The notes beneath the pieces are model-generated. The model was not told where the DNA came from and did no database searches. It saw nothing but the letters and a program-made list of their open reading frames with translations. From positions 4,716,491 through 4,780,490 of the forward strand of contig NC_051092.1 of assembly GCF_901709675.1 (NCBI RefSeq): a stretch of DNA of 64,000 nucleotides. Reading direction: 5' to 3'. This document shows, one piece after another, positions 1 through 11,740 of this stretch (position 1 is the first letter of the stretch; every line of letters starts with the position of its first letter). The translations under genes and the position numbers were made by a program. Origin of the DNA: Syngnathus acus. Taxonomy: Eukaryota > Chordata > Actinopteri > Syngnathiformes > Syngnathidae.

Positions 1-880
1 GTAAGGGGGGGGAGCAATAGTAGGGCGGAGTGGGGGAGGGGAACGACGTCACACGCTGTGGCGGGAAAAAAGAGTACCGCCCCTTTGCTGATCTTGCATC
101 CTGGCGAGGAAGACGCTCGGGTCTATTGCTTGTTGTTTTTCTCCATTTTGTTCTACGAGGAAAACTCAATTTGTAATTTTTTTTTTCTCCTCAGGTGGAT
201 TTTTTTGCACTACTACTGCTTGTGTGGGCATGTTTGATGGAGGAAGGAAAGAAGAAAAAAGGAGGAGGGGAAGAATGGACTATCGCCGGCTCCCCCCCGG
301 TCCCGTGGATCAGCGCTGGCCGGACACCCATTGCCGGCCTTTCAGGACTGAACCGGTCGGGCTCTCGGGGTGGGGACGATGGAGCGTGATTTTTTCTTTT
401 TTCTATCCAGTACAAATGTAGCATTCATTGTTGCTGCCACTCGACAGTGTTAACAGTGTTTTAACATCTGTGCAATCCTTAAGAAAAAAAAAAAGACTTT
501 AAATTGTCTACACTGGCCAAAAGTGTACAGCTTTATAGAAACAACCGCCTATTAATGGTTAATGTGTCGTTGGGTTTTATTTTCTCCAGTAAATGTATAT
601 TTTTAAGTCTATTTTAATTTATAATTTATTTATGTTTCTTTTGTACGTGTTAAGTGAATTCTTGATTCAGCCATATGGCCTATGTTTATTTTAGTTCCTT
701 ATTTTTGTATTGGTGGTGTATTTGCAATCATGTAGTTTGTAGCGTACACTAGTCGTCTTTGTCTGAGCCATTTAAAAAAAAATGTTTGTTCTCCATGCAA
801 GTTCCCTCATGAGCAAAAAAAAAAAAAAAGATGAGAATAAAATGTTTTTTTAAAGTCAAATTTTGTATTGCTTTTCTTTC
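1..880 (+). other. Putative terminal exon and 3' UTR of an unrecognised plus-strand gene
   Basis: The window opens on GTAAGG, which reads as a splice donor. A pyrimidine tract ending CTCCTCAG at 188-195 reads as an acceptor, so 1-195 could be a short last intron and 196 onward the last exon. The three frames of this exon stop after 13 to about 75 codons. One gives a Lys/Gly-rich tail ending GSRGGDDGA; none matches a family I know. From about 420 the sequence is AT-rich and UTR-like, with a poly(A) signal AATAAA at 836-841 and a GT/T-rich stretch downstream near 925-960. I infer the 3' end of a gene whose body lies left of the window. The exon could be wholly untranslated, and the reading frame cannot be chosen without the upstream exon. 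Confidence 0.45.
836..841 (+). terminator. Candidate poly(A) signal AATAAA
   Basis: A canonical AATAAA follows about 600 bases of AT-rich, UTR-like sequence and precedes T-rich and G/T-rich tracts. This is the usual arrangement at a cleavage and polyadenylation site. It would end the plus-strand terminal exon that starts near 196. Confidence 0.5.
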
Positions 881-2140
881 TTTTCTGGATTGCTAAAGGC
901 TCAGGTGCAGCCTTGATATACCTTGTGAGAGTGGGGGTGGGTGTTTTTTTTTTTTTTTTTACGGGGGGGGGGGTTGTATTGAGACTTTTGGGCAGCATGG
1001 CAGCTGTGGGATATAGGCTGGGATTTAAAGGCCCTTTGGCCCTCTATAGAAGCAGCAGCTGCCTTAGGATCCCCGCATTGTCCGCAATCGAGACTCCCCC
1101 ACATGCAGCCGCACTCAACAAGCCCCCAAAAGACCCACTCACACACACACGCACGCTGTTTACTCCGCTGTGGATACACCGGGCGTGGAGGCCACCTGCC
1201 AGAGCTGGAAAGAGAAAAAAAACTCAAGTCTTTGTATTTGGCCTCTTCTATTGACACGTAGCATTCAACAGGTCATACTTGTAAGTTTACACTAAAATGA
1301 AAGAAGCCAAATGCGCAGCGAGCGCGTGACGCATCAATCAGCAACGAGAGTGATCAAATTGATCGTTTTTTTGGATAACCGTGGCCGCTTTTCGACCTAC
1401 TGATTTGATTGTGGTCACTTTTGTATCCAAACTATAATAGAAATGGGATGTACGTAGCATTATGTCAAATAGTAACTATTTCTTACAATGCAAAAGATGA
1501 ACATCTTGTTACATATGTATGACAAAATGTTAAAACGTTTATTGTTTGTAAATTGTATCTTTTTTTTTGTATGACAGTTAAGAATGGTAATTAAAACATT
1601 GCCAGGCTAGTTTACAATGTTGACAATTTGCTTTAAGGATATTTTTTTTTTTAATTTCATTTGTTTTTTATGGGGATTTGATTTTTTTGTAATTCTGACG
1701 CATCCCAGAGAGGATCGCGTCGGGCCTCGGAGTCGACACGGCATCTTCCTTTAAGTGGCGTTTATTGACATATTTGCGTCCACGCATGCCCAGTGGCATT
1801 ATGGTAATCATCCATAGCATTGCTCCAATGGCTTTGACTGTGTGACATGATCAAAACGGAGACTTTTGATGGCAAGAGTGACTTTGTCGGCTCTATGCAG
1901 CCATAAGCCGCCGGGGCTTGTTCTGATTTCCAACACAAAGCGCTCTCGGGCTTCTTTCTTTGCTTTTTGTTGCCATATGGCAAATCCATGTAGACATAGC
2001 CAAGACCCATTCAGTCAGCCGCAGAATGTCCCGCATCAGAGAACAAAAGACACTTTGTCCACCCGCTCCATTGATACCAATGGCCGAAAAAAATATTATA
2101 ATTAATCTATGGCTATATCCAGCTAATTAACGCCCATATG

Positions 2141-2158
2141 CCCGCGGGGAGCCGCGGG
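2141..2158. promoter_or_regulatory. GC-rich perfect hairpin beside homeodomain-type motifs
   Basis: CCCGCGG and CCGCGGG are perfect 7-base arms around a GGAG loop. Just upstream, at 2121-2130, lies AGCTAATTAA, a TAATTA core of homeodomain type. The block stands out from the AT-rich surroundings. A regulatory role is inference only. Confidence 0.25.
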
Positions 2159-2363
2159 GGTCATTGAGTGGACTTTTAAAATCTCAATAGTTTACATGTT
2201 AAAGACAACAGCTGTTCATGTGTTACTTTAATGAAGTCCCCTCTGTGCTGGAGACGGGACACATTTGGGGGGCTGGGGTGCCTCCCCCTTGGGGTTAAAG
2301 GGGGTCACCTTACACTTTTTCTCTCTTCAGCTGTGCAACCCCATAAAGCACAATGGTAAAGAT

Positions 2364-2490
2364 GCCATCCATCCATCCATCCATCCATCCATCCATCCAT
2401 CCATCCATCCATCCATCCATCCATCCATCCATCCATCCATCCATCCATCCATCCATCCATCCATCCATCCATCCATCCATCCATCCATCC
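2364..2490. repeat. (CATC)n tetranucleotide microsatellite, about 31 units
   Basis: An uninterrupted run of CATC/ATCC repeats. It produces spurious long open frames on both strands (Pro-Ser-Ile-His or Gly-Trp-Met-Asp repeats). Such tracts in fish often grow from the (GGAT)n tail of SINE or L2-type elements, but no element body is visible next to this one. Confidence 0.97.
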
Positions 2491-2867
2491 AATTTTTCAT
2501 CCATCTTAATATGGGCTCTCTCTGTCCAGGAAGTGGCTGTTATGACTCAATTTGGACCACTTTGATGGCCACAAAGGGAGGAGATGGCAGTTCTTGTCTC
2601 GGCCTCACTAACAAGCCTTCAATGGAATATAATGACACAAGCAGCTGCCGATGTGGCGCTGGGGGGGAACGCGCTTATGAGACCCTCGCCGTGTCCCGTA
2701 CGACCTTTGAACGCAACGCCGACATCTCGCCTTTGGATGTGTTACCGCGTCGCGACATTCCTTCAATGGGATCGTTTAGGGAGTCACAAGCACAAGAGCG
2801 TTTCCATCCGTGGCATTGACTCCAAATAAAGTTCCGCTGTTCTTGTGGGCCATTAACGTGATTGTGA

Positions 2868-3063
2868 ACAGTTTTGAGAGGGTGTGCACACTTTTGCAAC
2901 CACATTATTTCTGCCATTTATTTTCACTACTCCTCTCTCTAAATATTTATTTTCAGCTAAGTTGTACAGGTTACAGGTTACATTACTGGTAGAAATTCTT
3001 TGGAATTAATTTATGTTGCAAATACAAAAACCGGGCATTTGAACAGGGGTGTGTAGACTTTTG
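2868..3063 (-). repeat. Short dispersed repeat, copy 1 (GTCTACACACCCCTG family)
   Basis: On the minus strand this starts CAAAAGTCTACACACCCCTG and ends with TGTGCACACCCTCTCAAAAC. The same two ends, in the same order, occur at 9346-9500 on the plus strand. The spacing and shared inner motifs (AAAATAAA, TGTGCACACC) indicate two old copies of one non-autonomous element. From memory the motif is common in fish DNA-transposon-derived repeats; the class is not proven here. Confidence 0.6.
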
Positions 3064-4873
3064 TCAAACGATGATGTAATATTCAATTCATATTATTAAA
3101 CAACAATGAAGAGAGCAATACACTTGTAACTGGTTTCCATTCTAGCAGGATTGTGAGCATAAAATCGGATCCATCTGTCATGTTTATTCCCTTCATGAAG
3201 GTTTGCAAGTCAGCAACCAAAGCCAATCCAACCCGTGCGGCATAAAAAAAAACAACTGTCATTTTCGAGCAAAAAAACTTTGAGTCACATCCTCCTCCAC
3301 CCGACGGCAGCACACAATTAGCGAGGCCCTGTGCAATTAAATGCAGAAAGGAGGCAAACGGGGCCAGAGAATTAGCATTTTCCATGACCATCTGGCATGG
3401 GCGCAGGCGAGCGGCAACAAAGGCGAGCTGCGCGGAGACGAGAGGCGAGTGTGCCATCGCATTGACCTGCAAATGAGGCTTTGTCACAGAGTTAAAGCTC
3501 CCTGACCCCCCTTTTACACCCACACCTTCTTTTTTGGAAAGCCCCGGCGTGATGAATGGGATGCTAAATTTAGCCCGGTGTTTGTTTTCAATGTGCCGAC
3601 CAGACACCATTGGACACTTTCAGTTGGGCTAAGATTAATCTGTCTGTACTTTTGCATCCGTCTAGTTAGTTAGTGTCATCCTTTTTTTTTTTTTTTTGGA
3701 GGGGGGGGGGGTCTTCTTTCAAAATTTAAGCTTGAAATACAAGGGCTGAAATTGTGTGTTTACAAAAGTCATAAAGTTGAAATGTTACATTTAACCGAGG
3801 TTTTAGCGGACTATAAATGTTTGCTTGATTGGGATTTGGAGCCTGAGGTGAGACACGTGCACATGCACACACACACATACACACACACGCACGCACATAA
3901 GCGCACACAAGGCACCACGTGATCGAATGCTCGAACAAATGAGAGAAGTGTGTCTATCTTGGATAAATCAACACTCATTTTGAGAAGGGCCCCTACGAAA
4001 AAAAGCTTCAATAAAACTTGAGCGCTTGTATACAATTTATTTTATCATCATTTATTATAATTTTTTTAACAGTAGTAGTACAATTTATTTTATTATTTTT
4101 TATTATATTAACAGTAGTAGCAATTTATATCATTAAGATAAACCATACACGATTAAACAAGTAATAGAAAATTTATTTTGATATTCTGTATTTTTATCAG
4201 TAATTTTATTGCCGGTCTCTATTATTTAAGTTCCCGTAATAATGCGCAACATTTATAAGACGGTGTAATGCTGTTGAGCTTCTGAGATGACAAAATGTAT
4301 TGCATTTAATCATACACATTATTTTATAACTATTGCTTGTTTTTAGTTAAATTATTATAATAATAAAAAATGTAGTTTAAAAATAAAATAAAACAGATTT
4401 GCACACGTGCAGCTTCCACGTAATTTCGCCTCTCTTTCCATTTTCAGACTGGCCACGACAATACCAATTTTCCCTTTTCTCCCCCTTACATCCACTTTGT
4501 ATTCATGCCGGCGTCGGACAAAAGGGGCCTGCGGGCGGCTTCGTCCACGCAGGAGGCGGCATGACAGGCAACTTGTGGCTGCTTTACAAAATATCTTCCT
4601 TTATGTCTTCTTTATTTTTGCATCTCTACTTTGGCGTGGAAGGAGGAGGAAGGGAGGGAGGGAGTTCCTCCCACTTTCTCCTCATCTAATTCATTTTGCT
4701 CTCGAGAAGATAGCGTCATACACAGAGATGGCCGTTATTTATTTATTTAAATTATCGGATGTTTAAAAACTATTTTTGGGTTGCAAAGTGGTTTCTAATT
4801 TTGTTGCCAAATCACCAAAATATTAGGAAGAGGTCTCAGAGTCTCCATGCACTAAATATAACCAGATAGTCAA

Positions 4874-4893
4874 GGTGTACCTAATAAAGTGTC
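4874..4893 (-). repeat. Fragment of the TTTATTAGGTACACC repeat family
   Basis: The minus strand reads GACACTTTATTAGGTACACC. The same core recurs at 7575, 50728 and, diverged, at 28541. It is a motif common in fish interspersed repeats. Only the core is recognisable here. Confidence 0.5.
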
Positions 4894-5340
4894 GAGTTGG
4901 CCTCAATATTTTGGAGTTGTAACTTGACTTTGTTGAATTTAAATTTTGGAAAACTTAGAGGAAAGTTTAGAGGTGCTTCAAATGAGTGACTCCTTCAAGT
5001 AAGATGAACATTTGTGCCAATTAGAAGCGCGTGAAGCGAGCAGCGTCCTCTCAATGGAATGCTCTGTTTCTCCACTTGAGAAGGTTTAAAGGTCACGCGG
5101 GTGATTTGGCGGCCAAAGTTAAGGCACATGATCTTTGCTGGAGGAATCTCCGAGACAACAAAGGAAAGAAATTCGTTTTTTTTCTGGCTCGTAAGTCAAG
5201 GTCCAATTACACTAGTTGTACCTTAACTTACGAGCTGAAAAAAAAAAACTACATTTTTTGGGTGATTTTAATATTGAAAAATAACATCGTACTGAATAAA
5301 ACAATAAATTAGTATTTTAATTAAGTTCTGTAGTATTGGT

Positions 5341-5440
5341 GTGTGCTGTAAAGGGGTGTGGCCTAATGAGCTGGTTGGTTCGTCTCCATGTGAGCTTGTG
5401 AGTGTGAGTTGTGGCCTACAGCAGCTTCTTTACAGTGTTG
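5341..5440 (+). repeat. Dispersed repeat GGGGYGTGGCCTARTGAG, copy 1
   Basis: It shares blocks with 46551-46621: AAGGGGYGTGGCCTARTGAG, then GTGAGCTT, GTGTGAG and GCCYACARCAGCT in the same order. The two copies lie 41 kb apart and have no coding content. They are likely a short non-autonomous mobile element. Confidence 0.55.
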
Positions 5441-6667
5441 TCATTTTTGTTAACTGAAGTGTAATGGCACCTGTGGTCGCTTTCCGTAAAACCTGACACA
5501 GGATCTGTTTTACTTTCTGCAACCAAATTTGACAAAGGCTTCTTTAACAACATCAATGGTGACACGTGAGCCGCCACTTAAACAACATCCAACATGCCAG
5601 CTGTCTCCGATTCCTCTTTGTTTTCCTGTGCGGTTGACCCCCTCCCACCCCACCCAAACGTCCCTCATACACAAAATGGCCACCGATATGCCAGCGACAA
5701 CATATGGCGTGCCGGAGACACAATGAGCTTTTGAATTCCCACAGATGAGAATTCCACAATGAAGCTGTGAGATGGTCGAACGCCTTCACAGCAGTGAGGG
5801 GAAAAGTTGTACAGGAACTTTACAATCAATATATTGATCAATCGGGGGCTTGGGCTCTTATTTCCGGAATCCTGACGCTCCTGAGATGCCACCTACGTGA
5901 TTGTCATCCGGCCTCAACGTTAGTCAGCCCAGCGAACAAGCTCCTGGGGATCCTTTGGAGTCCGGCGCATACTGTACTCATCAAAAGCTCATAACCCGAC
6001 CGGACGAGCATACGCGGACTCTGCAGGAAAGCAGGGGGGCCATTGTGGCGACAGATAGCGCCATGACACTTGAGGAATGAGATCTTACTCCGGCCCAGTG
6101 CCAGTCCTGACCGCCTCCATTCTTCCTTTTGTCCGGAGCCCTTTCAGCCCCTCGGAGGAAAACCTGTTCCCCTTCACTTCCTGCCTCGCACGGGGATGTA
6201 AGGCTTCTGTTGGGCATTCGCCGCCTGGGTTTTTATCTCGTCTATCCATCCAGCCATCCATCGGCGCCTCCTTCTTCTCCACCCGTCTTCTTCTGGCTCC
6301 CTCGATCATCTCGCCTGATACAAGTTGGGGTGGAGGCCTCGCAGGTGGCGTTTCAGGCCTGGCCACACAGCTATGGGTGCACTGACTTGCACTAACGCTA
6401 TTCACGCCTCACTTTTGCGGGCCAGCTCTTATGAAAAGGGGCGGCGCGGCAGCCTTTATGAGATACTCCACAAAGGGTCATCATTCATCAGACAGCACAA
6501 AACTGAACAGCTTCGTCCTTACTGCCGGCGTCTTGTTTTTAACCTTGTTGACTTATCACCAAAATCTCGAGGAAAACCACGCCAGTCCACTGACCCTTTT
6601 GAAATATTTCATTAAAAAAAGAGAGTGCGGAATCTGACTGCCTGCACTTTGATCTAATCTACCAAAT

Positions 6668-6710
6668 GCGCCACAATTTAGACCTGCTTTTAGCTGGTCT
6701 AAGATTTATT
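6668..6710 (+). repeat. Palindromic dispersed repeat, copy 1
   Basis: TGCGCCACAATTTAGACCTG is followed by CTTTTAGCTGGTCTAA. The arms TTAGACC (6678-6684) and GGTCTAA (6696-6702) can pair. The reverse complement of 32140-32181 carries the same order of motifs, including TGCGCCACAA, so this is a repeated unit and not a chance palindrome. Confidence 0.55.
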
Positions 6711-7574
6711 GTCAGGTGCGCTGGGGATGTGTCAAAGAAGTCATCGATGCGCCAAAACACCCAAAATGGCGCAGTGCCATCTGTTAAATTCCCAAACACG
6801 GTAAACTAGACTGACCCCGGCACGAGAAGGAAGCTGAGTGCAAATGTCTACGAAACCAGGGGCCTTAGTGTCAAGCGTCTCTCGCTGATATGAATTTATC
6901 AGGGAGCGCACAGGTCACCGGGCTGCCATCAATCTCCGCCTCTCCCCCGGCTGCTTCTTCTCACGGGGGCCTTTTGAGACCAGTTGGCAGCTCGCAACAA
7001 TACCCAGAATGCTGCGGGCGTCTTGTCGCCCTGTCCTAATTTGTGGCCGCCGTCCCGGAGTTGAATTCAACCGCCGCTGGCTGCTTGACCTGCGGCTTTA
7101 TGCTGGGGGATTAGCAACATCTTTGAGTCGCCATGCAGCGCGCAGCCAATGGGCTGATGGGCAGCCCGCAATTACACAGCGGGAAAGGGCCGCATGTGCG
7201 CACACACACACACAAAATTGTACATAGATGGCCGAGGAGGCGGTAAGGGCAGCTTTGATGAGGACTTAAGCGTCTGTGTGTGTTTTGGGGCGTCCACACT
7301 GCGCATTCAGCCGTCAATGCGGTCACAAAAATGCCACTGTACCCCGACGGGCGTGACACACTGTGTGCACAATACCGGACAGACATGAAACGGCCACGTC
7401 TACCAGGCAAATGGCATCGTAGGGGTTCAAAGTGACCCATGTCCCACAGTGTGTGGGCTTTGCAGGGACCAAAACACTCTTTGGCAACACTGAGTGGTGC
7501 ATACTGTCCGGGATTGATGATAATTTGGCCTTTTGTATGTCATGGAAAGGTTGAAAATGGAGTGTGTGAGACCT

Positions 7575-7595
7575 GGCCACTTTATTAGGTACACC
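7575..7595 (+). repeat. Fragment of the TTTATTAGGTACACC repeat family
   Basis: The sequence reads GGCCACTTTATTAGGTACACC, a close match to the cores at 4874 (minus) and 50728 (plus). The boundaries of any larger element are not visible. Confidence 0.5.
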
Positions 7596-9345
7596 GGCGC
7601 AGCAAAATCTACTACATTAGTGAAATTGCAAGCAGCAACGACAAATATGGAAAATGATTGTCTTTCAAGATATAAGCTGATCGCGCTGTTTATTTATTTT
7701 TTAAGTTACGAGCACTAAATTTTGACAAACTTTAAGCACAAACTTGATATACTTATAGGAATTGGAAAAAAAAGACACTAAGGAGTTTAAATAATAATTT
7801 CCAGCCCAATTAAGTGAAAGTGGCTAATTTCCCAGAGCACACCTGTCGCTCTTTCACAGCACACTTTGTTGGCGATCGACAATATTCTTTTATGGCGAGG
7901 CTTGGCCGTTAGGAACACAGCGCACCGTGCGCGCACCATGAGCGCACCACTGCAACAATTACACTCAGTGAAGGACAGATGCACGGCCGCTTCCCCGTGA
8001 ATGGGATGCGGGGTTCTCTAAAACTGTCCACACACGTGCGCACAATGGCTGAAAAGCTGCACGCAAAGCCGAATAACAACAGGCAGATCGCAGTCAAGCG
8101 CGCCTCGGAATTGGCAGCGTCAATGGACGGCGCACAAAGCCCCCCAGCCATGGGAAAAGGGCAAATTGGCAACGGCAACATGCTAGCCTGCCATCATCCT
8201 TTGCTGCCTCCCTATTGTTTCACAACAGATGCTATGTCCCATTAAGACGCCGTCAGCTGGGCAAGAATGCCACCAAATTTGTCCACAATGGGAGACAAAA
8301 AAGTGAGGAGAAAAAAAAAAACGCACAAAGGTGAACTCGAAAAGTCAGCGTCAGATGCGCTTCATGCATACGATGAAAACAAACATTTTAGTCGTAAAAC
8401 AAACTCGCAATAACGATAGTTTTTTGCCAATTAATATCATACATGAGCATTCAAAGTGAGACATATTTTGGTACTACAAATAAATCTAAATCTAACTAAA
8501 TACAAAAAATAAAAACAAATCCTTTTTGGAAAAAATAAGCACTAATCAAAACGCAACAAAATTCCTCTAAAAGAAAGTCAATACAAAACATATTTCCTTT
8601 TGTGGTATATTAGTGTGTTTGTCTGACGTTCTGTTTGAAAGTAAAGGTCATGCGGGAGTGACAAAGAGCATTGCGAAGCCTCGTTTTGTGACAATCGTTT
8701 ACCCGCTGCCAAACCGCTGCTTGTTGTGCAAACAGAATCTCTTCCCCACAACACAAACACGTCCAACAGCCGAGCCAGCAAATGTACGACGTCCGCTACA
8801 ATTACAATGATTCAATTAACCTCCGATGGTATCAATTTTTCACTATGGCGAAGATGAACACGCTTGTCAGCTGCAGGCCAGGCGCTCAGCAGGCCCAGAT
8901 GGCGGCCAACTGCAGAACTGGCTTCTCTTTCCGAGGCCTCTATAGGAATGCTCGAAGGCCTCTCCAATTCCCAGTGGATGTCACCAAAAAGAGATGAGAG
9001 AGAGAAGACTGCCATCTGCTTCTAAATACTTCCTCGTTTCTCACTCCGTATCCCCAAATATTTTTGCCGCCCCCCCGGTGAAGGCGGGCAATGGTTGCCG
9101 AGGTGAGGCTTTAGAACAAAAAAATGAGCCTGAGAATTACGACGGATAAAAAGCTGCTTTGGAGAATCAGCATTTATTGATTGGTGAAGCAAAGGAATCT
9201 GCGTTTCATTCATTTTTTGTATTTTTAACTTGCAATCAAATAAAAAAGTGATTTTGAAACTAGAAAATGAGCCACAAGGCAGAAACTGACTTTAAATTTG
9301 ATTGTTCATTGCCACATTTAGTCAACCAAGATATACAGTCAATAC

Positions 9346-9500
9346 CAAAAGTCTACACACCCCTGTTCCAATGTCAGATTTTGGTTATGTAAACAAATGA
9401 CACCCAACTTTCTATTTCATTTTTTTCAATACATTTTGAGAAAAGAAGTAAAAATAAACAAGAGAAATTGTTACGCGTGTGCGCACAGCCTCTCAAATCA
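9346..9500 (+). repeat. Short dispersed repeat, copy 2 (GTCTACACACCCCTG family)
   Basis: It starts CAAAAGTCTACACACCCCTG and ends near GCGCACAGCCTCTCAAATCA, matching the order of motifs in copy 1 (2868-3063, minus). The two copies are considerably diverged. Confidence 0.6.
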
Positions 9501-9920
9501 GCAAGTGCAAATGTTTCAAAACAATTGCACAGACACACACTCTTGTAGGAAATCTTCCCTAAAGTGTGTAAACCATCACATCTTCAAATTTTCTATTTTT
9601 CGCCTCCTGAAGACCTGTCTGTAAATAATATGGCCGTTTTGCAGCGTGAAAGGCAACTGTGGATTTTCAAAGGGAGGCGCGGCTGGTGGCCCTCAGTGAG
9701 GAGAAGTGTGTGCATCTTTGTGTGTGTGAGTGTGTGTGTGTGTTTTGCATCAGGCCAACAAGAGTTTTACTGTCGGTTCAAGTATGCCCCCATGTGACCG
9801 TTGTGAGAAGTCGTGGCGTGGCCAGGGGACGACACTTACTTCACATGAACTACCCTTCATGAATATCATTACCCGGTTAACTAATAGTTAATTGTTTTGT
9901 TACTGTGACTCAAATGAGGC

Positions 9921-9946
9921 AGTACTAAAGAAAATGGATGGATATG
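9921..9946 (+). repeat. Possible severely truncated SINE/L2 tail
   Basis: GGCAGTACTAAAGAAAATGG followed by ATGGA resembles the 3' end of the full SINE copies (GCGGTAC-AGAAAATGGATGG). At about 25 bases it may be chance or a heavily 5'-truncated insertion. Confidence 0.25.
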
Positions 9947-10172
9947 CTGGACAATTAATGTTTGGAAGGATGAAATCAGACTGTAGTGTATCATCACGTA
10001 CTGTAAAAAAATAAAAATAAATAAAAAAGTCGTTAGAGCGAAAGACTAGAGTGGCTCCTGCTGAGATGCTGTTGTGGGAAAGAGAAAGCTCATGCCGGGT
10101 TCTAAACTGGGTCAATTGAACTTTGAGCCAAAAAAAGCTAAAACGGTAAACAGTGCTCTCCCCATCACAAAG

Positions 10173-10259
10173 CCTTCGATAGCTCAGTTGGTAGAGCGGA
10201 GGACTGTAGAGGCCCCTGCTGGAATCCTTAGGTCGCTGGTTCAAATCCGGCTCGAAGGA
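10173..10259 (+). tRNA. tRNA-Tyr (anticodon GTA) with a 14-nt intron
   Basis: This decodes UAU/UAC. The acceptor stem CCTTCGA (10173-10179) pairs with TCGAAGG (10252-10258), followed by the discriminator A. The A box TAGCTCAGTTGG and B box GGTTCAAATCC are present. The anticodon stem GAGGA/TCCTT encloses loop CTGTAGA with anticodon GTA at 10206-10208. The loop is interrupted one base 3' of the anticodon by an intron at 10210-10223, the fixed position for eukaryotic tRNA introns. Removing it leaves 73 nt. A short T run (TTTT at about 10264) follows and could end RNA polymerase III transcription. The gene looks intact. It is isolated here, although its flanks resemble each other. Confidence 0.97.
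10210..10223 (+). other. tRNA-Tyr intron
   Basis: The 14 bases AGGCCCCTGCTGGA sit between anticodon-loop positions 37 and 38. Their removal restores a 7-base anticodon loop and a 5-pair stem. Vertebrate tRNA-Tyr genes typically carry an intron at this site. Confidence 0.95.
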
Positions 10260-11627
10260 AAATATTTTATGTAACGATTGACGCAAAGTTAAAAAATTGT
10301 GCATTGCGGGCTCGCTTAGAAAACTGCTGACACAAAGCTCCGCTAGTTTTTATCTAGCGCGAAAGAGGCGAGTCTGACTGGGCTCCAAAGCGGGTCACAT
10401 GGTGCCGTTTTGTCCTCAAAACAACTGAAATGGTAAACTTTGCATTCAAATCAGAATTGGATGAAACAAAAAAAGAAAATCAGGCTGAACATTCCAACCA
10501 GGAGAGTATGAAACATTGTAAATTACAATGAATAGCGTTCTTGGTTTGCCAAAGAACCACTCAGTACTTAAAAATGAAATTACTTTGTTAAGAAATTTAG
10601 ACCATCAGAGCACCGAAATTGAAAGGAGGCATGTTGACACAATCGACACACACACACCATCCTTATCCGCCTTAGTCATCTGCTGTCAGACAGCGGTCAA
10701 AATAAGATGAGCCCAATTCTTTGAGCAGTCCAAATAGAATTTTTACTCAGCTAAAAATGTGGAAGATGTCGCCTCGAAGGGATGCTGCAGCAAGAGATGT
10801 GTTTTCCTTTTGTCAAGACATACAAATCAGATGCTTTGTTTTGCCCTTTTTGTCAGAACGAGCCGCTTACACAACGGAGTGATAAGACGCGGAGGTAATC
10901 AGAAAGGCCATCCTTATCGTCGAGAAGAAGACATCAAAACCCAGCGCAAATGTTTACGACGTAGCGCCGGAAGTATGTCTTGTATCTGCTTCCTTCCTGT
11001 CGCGTTAATCTCCCAAATCGCTTTTCCTGTTGCCAACTTGCACCTCACCACAAAAAAAACGAGGGGGTTCATGAGAATGACATGAAATGTGTCACAATCA
11101 TTTTTTTGTTTCTGGCATTTCAAAAATGTTTACCAGATTAAGCTAGCTGGGTTTCGGGACACAATCACGATTTTGTAGATCAGCAAATAAATGGCAACGA
11201 CCGCATCTGCGAGGAATAAACTTGGGGCCCTTTTTTTTGCATTTGCAACTTTTAGCCGAAGCGTCTCGTGCCTCAAGATGCTTGTTGTGTAAACTTTATC
11301 AAAGTGACTTTGATCCGTCAGCGGCGCCACATCTGGGCCCGTTCGCCTTGTCACATGTGGCTCCCCACGAGCAGCCCTCGACAAGGACGGACATAAAAAG
11401 AACAGACGGAGACGGTAAAGTCACTACACAGCCGCCTCGGCAACATTTGTCGCGATCAAACACGTGCGGACCTTTTTGGGCTTTGGGTGTCGGTGAAAAT
11501 TTGCGGCTTGGTTGCTCGTAAGTTTTTGTGACTACAACCTAGGCTAGCTTGATGACGCTAAAGTGCCAACTTATGACGCACAAGTGTTGAACAGAAGATC
11601 GCAGACTGTTGTAAAGAGGAGACAGTG

Positions 11628-11740
11628 CGCTCCAAAAGTATTGGAACAGCATCTTGAATTTCTTTGTTTTTGAGTTTAAGTTGAATAAGAAACAAAGTTG
11701 AGAATTTCAGATTTGACTTCAAGGTATTTCCATGTTGATA
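11628..11740 (+). repeat. Dispersed repeat with CTCCAAAAGTATTGGAACAG
   Basis: The phrase CTCCAAAAGTATTGGAACAG followed by a TTTCTTTGTTTTTG stretch is one I recognise from fish interspersed repeats, probably non-autonomous DNA transposons. Only one copy is in the window, so the boundaries are approximate. Confidence 0.4.

Larger units (their letters stand above)
881..10172. other. Gene-free stretch with repeats and regulatory-looking sequence
   Basis: No open frame here has splice structure or a recognisable protein family. The stretch holds a 127-base (CATC)n microsatellite (2364-2490), a CA-rich tract (about 3865-3895), an AT-rich block (4030-4390), a GC hairpin beside TAATTA motifs (2100-2160), a palindromic dispersed repeat (6668-6710) and copies of several short fish repeat families at about 2868, 4874, 5341, 7575 and 9346. 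Long stretches of balanced base composition, for example 3300-3600 and 6000-7200, look more like regulatory DNA than decayed repeats, but this cannot be shown without alignment. Confidence 0.6.

Noticed and set aside
2265-2819. 184-codon open frame with Pro-Ser-Ile-His repeats
   Set aside because: It is opened by the (CATC)n microsatellite, which lacks stops in these frames.
3083-3610. 175-codon open frame on the minus strand
   Set aside because: It is the longest uninterrupted frame in the gene-poor part, but the protein has no family-like motif and there are no flanking splice sites. The DNA looks more like unique non-coding sequence.
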